From assembly GCF_026230105.1 (NCBI RefSeq), contig NC_079480.1, positions 24,718,488 to 24,782,487 of the forward strand: a DNA stretch of 64,000 bases, written 5' to 3'. How positions within the stretch are numbered: position 1 is the stretch's first letter; every line of letters starts with the position of its first letter. Shown here in pieces: positions 57,131 to 64,000 of the stretch. A program made the position numbers and the translations under genes. The notes beneath the pieces were generated by a model. It saw only the letters and a program-made list of their open reading frames with translations. It was not told the DNA's origin and ran no database searches. The DNA comes from Diorhabda sublineata (taxonomy: Eukaryota > Arthropoda > Insecta > Coleoptera > Chrysomelidae).

Positions 57131-59079
57131 CTCTAATTCCATTCAGATCAATCTTTATTTATTTATGAATTATATTGGGATGAGATGGATATTAGTTTAA
57201 AGATCACCAGATTTCCAATGCAATGAAAATTTAGAAATGGTAGAAAAATATCTAAGCCTGAACTTGTTTCTCCGAGATCAAAAGTGAAGTGGAGATTCAT
57301 TCCCGAATATGATAGCATTAATTGCTTATACAAGACACCAAAAGAATATTATGAACCTATTAGAATTTTTAGATACTAACATACCAGAAGAAGAAATCTT
57401 GTTGATAAATAATCAGAAAAAAATTATAAAAAATTTTCTCATTCTTCATTGAACAATTTAAGAGCTATTACAAATTTTATTTAAGGAAAAAGCTGATAAT
57501 AATTGGACCTTCGCCTTCAGTTTTGATGAACGACTGATATTGCAAGTAATTTTAAATTTCTGTGCCATGGAATCTTCAGTAATACTTTAGGGTTGCTTCA
57601 CACCCATATATTTGTACGAAAATTCATTTCAATACTGTTTTTGACATATGATATGTAGCCTCGTCTTGTCAAAATCCTTTTCCGAGTTCGAAGTTTTTTG
57701 TATTATGTGTAACAAATATTTTTAAGAAGATAAAAATATTTCCCCGACAACTTTGGTTGACTTAGACCCCCACATTATAACAAATGTTAAAAATTCAACT
57801 TTTCTTTTGAGATAAAATTGATAAAAGTCTCATTTCGTTCACGGACCCCGTAACTTCGTTGCCACCTATACAGATATCAATTCCAAACTCATCACTCCAA
57901 TGTATTTTATTTCACTGTTCTCTTAACCATTTCAATATTCTGTGTTGAGGTCAATAATGGTTCTATATCGTGAAGAAAAAGGTATTTAACGATAAAAATT
58001 AGTATTAAAGAGATTCCAAATTGTATTACCCAAGTTCAAATTTCTTAACTCCTCGACCACATTGGGATCTTTAGGTATGTCTTCTTAGTCTTTACACTAA
58101 GTGACCCTAATTAGAAACCCTATAATTATATATTTCAAAGTTTTTTCTTCGTATTATGGGGTTTTGAAGTTGGTTTCAAAAATCTCGGTTAACCTACATC
58201 GGTTGGAATCAAATTGCATCAATAGGATTTGTATTGAACTTTGGAAAATGAGTCTACAACTGTAAGGAAAAATCGCAATCAAAAAGTACAAGTTGTGATG
58301 TGTACACCAGAGTCATTTTCGGTGCTAAATAAAGGAAAGGAAAGGTTACAGCAGGCTCAATTCATTTTCTATCGTTTACATAAAATCAAAATAATGCAGA
58401 ATATTTTGATTCGTTTTTTGTACAAAATATAATTCCATTAATTTTATAGTACAACGTAGCTAGAGTCCCGTAGATTGTATTATTGAATTGATGTATCCAT
58501 TTTCCTCAGTAGCATTTTACTGTTTTTTTTATATTGTTTGTAAACATTTGATTATAATTGGTTTCATTATTTATAACATCAACACTAGACTAGTGGGGGC
58601 GCAAGAAAATATTAATAGCGTTATCCTGAGTGAATCCCAAAGCTGTCCAGTTGAACTTGATGATGATGAGGTGAACCAGATCTCAATGGGAGATACTCTA
58701 TAAGAGTTTGAGCAAATTTCGAATGTTAAATCATAATATTTGTTGACGATATTTGAGAATACAAATACTACTAGTAGTTTCTTTGAATGATAGCGACGAT
58801 TACTATGGTTTTGATTGGATAACATCTAATTGTTTTGTACTTAGATTTGAACTAAATAAATCGAAATTTCATTCTACGCTTTTATTAGGAAATTAATTGT
58901 GCTCTTGTAAACTTTTGTTAAAAATATCATGTAACATACATTGAAGTTAACTTAACAAACCTCACTGATAAGCCACTACACTAAACATTTAGTAGCTAAT
59001 TATAGTAGAAGATTCGTTAGCTTTGTAACCGAGCGACGTCTCTGGTAATTAGGTGGTCTTCGCAACATTGTTATAATTG
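57131..59079. other. unassigned stretch
   Basis: No feature is recognised. A plus-strand segment at 58593-58703 (VILSESQSCPVELDDDEVNQ) is acidic and protein-like and could be a terminal exon after CACTAG, but this is weak. Confidence 0.3.
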
Positions 59080-59290
59080 ACATTTACCGGATCCAACGGC
59101 GGCGGTGATATTGGAGAATAGCCATTTGGTTGCACGGTGTGCACATTGCGCGCTGTTGCCGTTAATGAATTGGGTGTCGTGTTCTAACGGTTGCATACTC
59201 ATTTTGCGACAATGTATTTCGACCCCTGTACTGGTGATGAAATTTGTGCGCTTTAGGTTTGGGTCATTATCATTTTTAAGGTGGTAGCAA
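59080..59290 (+). pseudogene. possible MYND-type zinc-finger relic
   Basis: The frame contains DPTAAVILENSHLVARCAHC, then ALLPLMNWVSCSNGC. CxxC followed by a Cys-x-x(-x)-Cys pair, after a VILE segment, is how SMYD-type proteins enter their MYND finger. The remaining Cys/His appear only after frame changes (FCDN). The stretch is clearly less AT-rich than its neighbours. It could be a decayed exon or chance. Confidence 0.2.
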
Positions 59291-61879
59291 TTAATTATCT
59301 CATGGTGGTTTTCGGTAACAGTGGATACAAAAATATTTGGAAGTTTATTCAGCGGAAAAATCGTTCATTGAATAATTTTCATTTTTTTTTCTGATATCTA
59401 TTTTACAAGAGCTATTTAATAAAACAAAATACGAAAAATATCGAGAGTTTCAATGAGATATAGATATTTATGATGTGAATGAAATAAAGTCACTTTCAAC
59501 ATAAATGCCACACAACTTTTTTTGTTCAACTACCTTATTTTGATAATAAAATAGGCAAATTTGGAATGACATTAGACTAGAATTAAACATTTTATAAACC
59601 CAAAAAAAAACACAAGGCTGTTGTGAATGCTAAAACGTTGCCAGCTATGGATATTTACAAATACAAAAGATGCTATCATTTAGATTGAGCTCTTGTCCAA
59701 TTGTTGTTTCTGGTTCGTGACTACTTAATATGTTTTTCGACATTGGAATAACTCATAAAAGTGTTGATTTGGTTGTATATTGAAGAGTTTTCAAGAAGAG
59801 CATCTTTTGGACACCTAACCTAAAAATCAGATCAGCAATACGATATTACTTATACTAATTTCCTGACTTGGTGTAAACTGAAAATTATGAGAAGGGATAT
59901 TAGTGAATCTGTTTTGGGCATACTTACAAGAAAAATCAAAAATATAGAGCTCATCAACTTTGTGAAACAAATTTTCATTAATCGAATCAAGCGCCTTTAT
60001 TGAAAATGGTGTTGATGATGGTAAATATTTCATGGTAATGGCATATATAAATAAGAATAAAGAAAGACATCGACTCAAAAATCAAAAGTTCTCACCCATG
60101 AACAAGATAAGATGTTTATAAGTGAAATGATCTATTTAGGTTAAGGTTGCAACTGTTTCCGGATTATTCCGAGTCTGTCAGCGTGAAGAGTTTATAACTT
60201 ATAATAAATCATTGATTATACAACTTCCAAACAAAAAAATTAAACTTATACGTTCTTTATATATTATCAGAAAGTATGCTGGAGATGAAAATACATATTA
60301 GATTGAAGTCAACGACGATCATTCCATTGCTTATAGAAATGGCATTGCAAAACAAATTTTTTAACTTCTACCAACTCAGCAGATAATATTGTACTTCCGG
60401 TTTCTACTAGTTATGATGGTACTGGGGATTCTATTAATGTATTGCCCTAAAGTTAGTGTTCGTAAACAATTATTGATTTGCAATTCAAAAAATTATTTTT
60501 ATATTTCGAAATGATTATAGAGATGGGAGCTGGAAGGCTGAGCTGACGTTCCAGCGAGGAAACGTATTTGATGAAGGCACTTTAAAATTACTATTCCAAG
60601 GAGTAAAACAGAAACTCATTTGTGGTCACTACTCAAAATATTGACGGTGTCAATCCTTTTGACCTCCTCAAAAAGTATAGAAATATTAGATTTCCAGCTT
60701 TCAGGTACGACAAATTTTTTGAGCGATATTATATTGGAAAATGTGGCATACAACTTACGGGCATGAATTGGAAAATTATCAGCTGGAAATAAATCAGCAC
60801 GGAGGATGGAAATTCAACAGTGTAGCCAACAGCTGCAGATGAAATTAACATTAGACAAAAAGTGCAAGAGGATATTCACCCAGAAAATGTACTAACTTCA
60901 AATAAATGTGTCAGTTTTCACAGTAATTGATAATTCGAAACTTAAACAATAATATGAAGCTTTACATAACTACTTTTCATAACTGATATATGAAGGTTAT
61001 GAAAAGTGACGTTTCCTAGTGTCAAGGAGTGACTTGGAGTGTCACATTTGATAGCAGAATTCAGTAAATACTAAACATAGATGAAAAATAGTATACGCAC
61101 CACGAGAGAAAAGTAGGGTTTCCTCCCCCGCGATTTTTGTCACCCTACTACTCTCCCTAGGTGCGTAATGTTGTTTGTCATTGAAATTTCCACTTTTATT
61201 GGCAGTTGTACAAAATGAGCTTTGTTCTATCATCCGTTAGTCTGCAATTATTGCAGAAAAACTAACCGCATTGTTTCTCATACACTTTTTATGCATCCTG
61301 TCATGAAGCTTAAAATGATGAAAGATAAGTGCTACTCATTGATTAGTTTTCAGTAAGTGAAAAAAATTTAAAAACGTCGTAGGAAGTACCCTAGGTTTTA
61401 TTATAGTGTGTAAGCATTTTTATATTTTAATTCGAATTTAGCGCTTTAGAGAGGGAATTTTTTGACAAGTTAAGTTGGTAACACTGATCGAGACTTGGGT
61501 CAGACAGATGTAAACAGAATAAAAATAAAGATCATTTTGAAAAAGTTTTTTTTTAATTCATTCTGGCCATCCAAGAAGGATGTTTACAAGTGAAATTAGT
61601 TTTTTAGTCGGTGATTTTAATCTCACATCAAGAATTATTTCTCATTTTTTAGTTTTGGTTACCAAAATCCTGTTAGATTGACATATCATTATTTTTGAAG
61701 TGCATTTTTCGCGAAAAATCCATTTTAAACGTCCGTTCGTCTGTCTGTAACAGCAATATCTACTCACAGGAAGCATATAGCCTAAATTTTTTGCATTTAA
61801 TACCTGTATAGTTGGAGATGTGCAGAGACGGAATAAATTATTAGGAAACAATTAATTAAATTTACCAAAATGTGATCCC
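59291..61879. other. unassigned stretch
   Basis: Two adjacent open segments at about 60540-60790 (AELTFQRGNVFDEGTLKLLF; and NPFDLLKKYRNIRFPAF in another frame) look protein-like but match nothing I know. The rest shows no signal. Confidence 0.3.
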
Positions 61880-61950
61880 ATTAGCCAAATGGCGTGAATC
61901 GATGTCAATGGACATCAAATGGCTTGAAATTCATGCCATTTGAGGTCATT
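61880..61950 (+). repeat. short fragment of GAATCGATGTCAAT-type satellite
   Basis: GTGAATCGATGTCAATGGAC and ATCAAATGGCTTGAAATTCA share words with the satellite at 8100-10255. The ends AATGGCGTGAA and TTCATGCCATT form an imperfect inverted pair. Confidence 0.5.
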
Positions 61951-62698
61951 ATCCATCTCTAAAACAAATTATTATAATTAATTATAATAATTATAAATAT
62001 TGATATTTTTCTTCATGGAAACTTCGTTGTATAAGTTGTTCTTAATATTTAGTGCTAACGGTCAAAATTGGGCTATAGTCTTTGGCGCCTAGAGTGCGCT
62101 GACTTTTTTACTTGTTTTATAAGTGATGATTTTCGTAATATAAACAAAAATTCTCTAAAAATCCCTTATACAGTAATCAAATTCACAATAGGTACTCTGG
62201 TAAGGATTCATTTAGAAGAAAATAAACTGTCCCTTTCCAAATGTTAAATACTACGCTTCTTTCTTTCCCATTTCGAATTAATTCTCTTCACATTCCAAAT
62301 ACCTCGCATTCGCTTAGTTTGTTAAACATATATAGGTAAAACATTTCGCTTAATTGCTCGACAGGAAGTATTTTTGAGTTTTGATTAATTATGCTTGGGG
62401 CGGTAATGTGTGGCCGAATGGAATTATGAGTGGTCGTTAGAAATGAGACGAGTGGCTACCGTTCGAAGTCGAAATGAATTATTAAGTTCCAGAGGTAACG
62501 AAAACAGCAGTAACGGTAGGTAGGGCGAGGCGTATTGTTTCAACTTTACGCTCGAATGGTTTCTGCAAGGTAGCGTATTGTAAATTACATTTCGTGCCGT
62601 AGTTTTCAATATAATGTTCTATTTACTAATATCATATTGGAGAGATAGAATGCAGTGCAAGTGGATTTTGTTATATAGTGAATTTAGAAAATCACATT
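61951..62698. other. unassigned stretch
   Basis: No feature is supported. Confidence 0.3.
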
Positions 62699-63960
62699 AA
62701 TGAACAAAACCAGATTAAAACTGGTCTCTCACAAATGTAGAAAAAGCAACACGTTTACAGAATATTTAGCTAAAGTTTTCATCCCACTTCTATCAAATAA
62801 TCAAATAATAGATTTCGAGATAGAATATGCCAACCAATTATCACCTCTCCTAAGAGCAATTACCCCATCAGAAGTGTACAGAGAAATTCAGTTACAGCTC
62901 ATACAGACCTATTAGTTTACTACCACAAATATCTAAACTCTTCGAAAAAATCTATCATAGATTAGGGAATAATATCAAGCAAGCACTAGAACAAAAGGAA
63001 TCATGTGTATCAGCATTTTTAGACATCCAGCAGGCTTTCGACAAAGTATTGCACCAAGAACTACTGTTCAAAATAAAACAAAAATTACCAATTATCAAAG
63101 TCCAAACCTCCTTATCCAATTATCAATCCATAAAATCAGGCGTTGCCCAAGGAAGTGTCCTTAGCCCTTATCTGTACCTTATGTATATTGCTGATATTCC
63201 AACTACCGATGATACTCTAATCGCTACTTTTGCAGATGATACTGTAATAATGTCTTCAGATAGAGACCCTAGAAAAGCTACAATACAACCCGAATGTTCT
63301 ACAAGAATGGCTACATCAGTGGAGAATGAAAATCAACACTTACAAATCGAAACAAATCACGATCACTACAAAACGAGGTGTCTGCCCGCATGTGATCATC
63401 AACTATATGCCGATTCCAGTGAAAAGAGAAGTCAAATACCTCGGACTACACTTGGACCAAAAGTTAACTTGGAAGAAGCACATACAAGCTAAAAAAACAC
63501 AACTGAGAACTTCAAAATAAGATACTTATGTACAAAATCATCATAAAACCAATATGGATATATGGTATAGAGCTATGAGGTTGCAGTAAACCATCAAACA
63601 CCAAGATACTGCAAACTTTTCGATTCATAATAGCTAATGCTCCATGGTTTGAAGCAACCACACACTATACACAGACTTCGATATTCCAACCATCAATGAA
63701 GTGCGATAAGAAACAAAAACCGCAACGAAAACCATCAAAATCCACTAATATCTGAGCTTTACATTGATTCAATGGAACAGAGAAGATTGAAAAGACGCTG
63801 GCCAGAAGACCTCATAGAGTGATCTACGGAGACCCATCAATGGATGGTGCCTGCCTCAAGTCATTTAGCAAGAAACCATATCATTTACTTATTACTCCGT
63901 ATTTTTTTTGAGTAAGATTGTAAATTTGCAATTGAATTAAAAAAAAATGTACAAAAAACA
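62699..63960 (+). pseudogene. Jockey-like non-LTR reverse transcriptase, frameshifted
   Basis: The first part (KSNTFTEYLAKVFIPLLSNN, 62745-62805) is the linker between endonuclease and polymerase. After a deletion come SYRPISLLPQISKLFEKI, FLDIQQAFDKVLHQELL (63019-63057), SGVAQGSVLSPYLYLMYIA and FADD (63229-63240). The two catalytic Asp of FADD and the Asp of LDIQQAFD are intact. A frame change near 63285 is followed by WRMKINTYKSKQITI and KREVKYLGLHLDQKLTWKKH. A last part reads IIKPIWIYGIEL and, further on, RRLKRRWPEDLIE. About half of ORF2 is present; the endonuclease lies off or was lost. It is inactive but the best preserved non-LTR copy here. Confidence 0.88.
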
Positions 63961-64000
63961 ACATTGCAAATAATTCAGTCAGAACATACAGGAGAAATAA

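Overview
This window looks like AT-rich insect nuclear DNA, non-coding and dense in transposons. The evidence is: many mariner, Tc1, piggyBac, Crypton, Penelope and non-LTR retrotransposon relics; interstitial TTAGG/CCTAA arthropod telomere-type tracts; spliceosomal GT..AG introns; and no long host gene, operon or prokaryotic signal. A beetle or similar large-genome insect would fit, but the order cannot be fixed from sequence alone. Every recognition below comes from reading motifs by eye; no database search was run.

Layout. 0-7.8 kb: a broken DD34D mariner abutting the 3' end of a non-LTR element, a Tc1-like relic, an 11-unit 171-bp satellite whose unit reads in frame as a basic AT-hook-like peptide, and two more mariner relics. 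8.1-10.3 kb: a satellite grown from an ATCAATTGACAT-like 12-mer with nested 140, 235 and probably 470 bp periods. 11.8-13.5 kb: a piggyBac 3' end and a Jockey-like reverse transcriptase relic. 15-16 kb: a gag-type zinc-knuckle relic with a hammerhead-like half-core beside it. 16.6-23.7 kb: a dispersed repeat family with ACAGGGTGT modules, copy 1 of a small intron-containing gene-like element, two mariners, and a relic of an arthropod multicopy family. 24-26 kb: mariner, non-LTR and Crypton pieces. 28-31 kb: a candidate host exon and a cluster of inverted-repeat elements, one nested in another. 32.5-35.6 kb: a perfect palindrome, Penelope and Jockey relics, an LTR-like block and a 650-bp TTGACA hexamer array. 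39.4-41.7 kb: a 960-bp tandem repeat with two almost identical copies. 42.2-44.4 kb: a tRNA-like sequence, the best candidate host coding exon, and copy 2 of the small gene-like element, inverted relative to copy 1. 44.8-47.3 kb: Penelope GIY-YIG fragment, hammerhead-like segment, internally duplicated mariner. 47.7-49.6 kb: the youngest transposon, 1963 bp with about 395-bp inverted repeats and a transposase nearly intact except for one frameshift. 50.4-52.8 kb: a mariner-derived tandem array between two reverse transcriptase fragments, then a small inverted-repeat element carrying a CCTAA tract. 54.9-57.1 kb: another transposase relic, a second LTR-like block and a non-LTR tail. 62.7-64 kb: a Jockey-like reverse transcriptase broken by frameshifts.

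The genes do not form a pathway. The window is a layered record of insertions, decay and tandem amplification. The most unusual items are the paired mini-gene elements, the peptide-coding 171-bp satellite, the mariner-derived satellite, the hammerhead-like segments tied to retroelement relics, and the long-TIR transposon. Three short spliced-looking open segments (42647-42841 plus, 28143-28275 minus, and more weakly 1604-1684 plus) may be exons of host genes with large introns.
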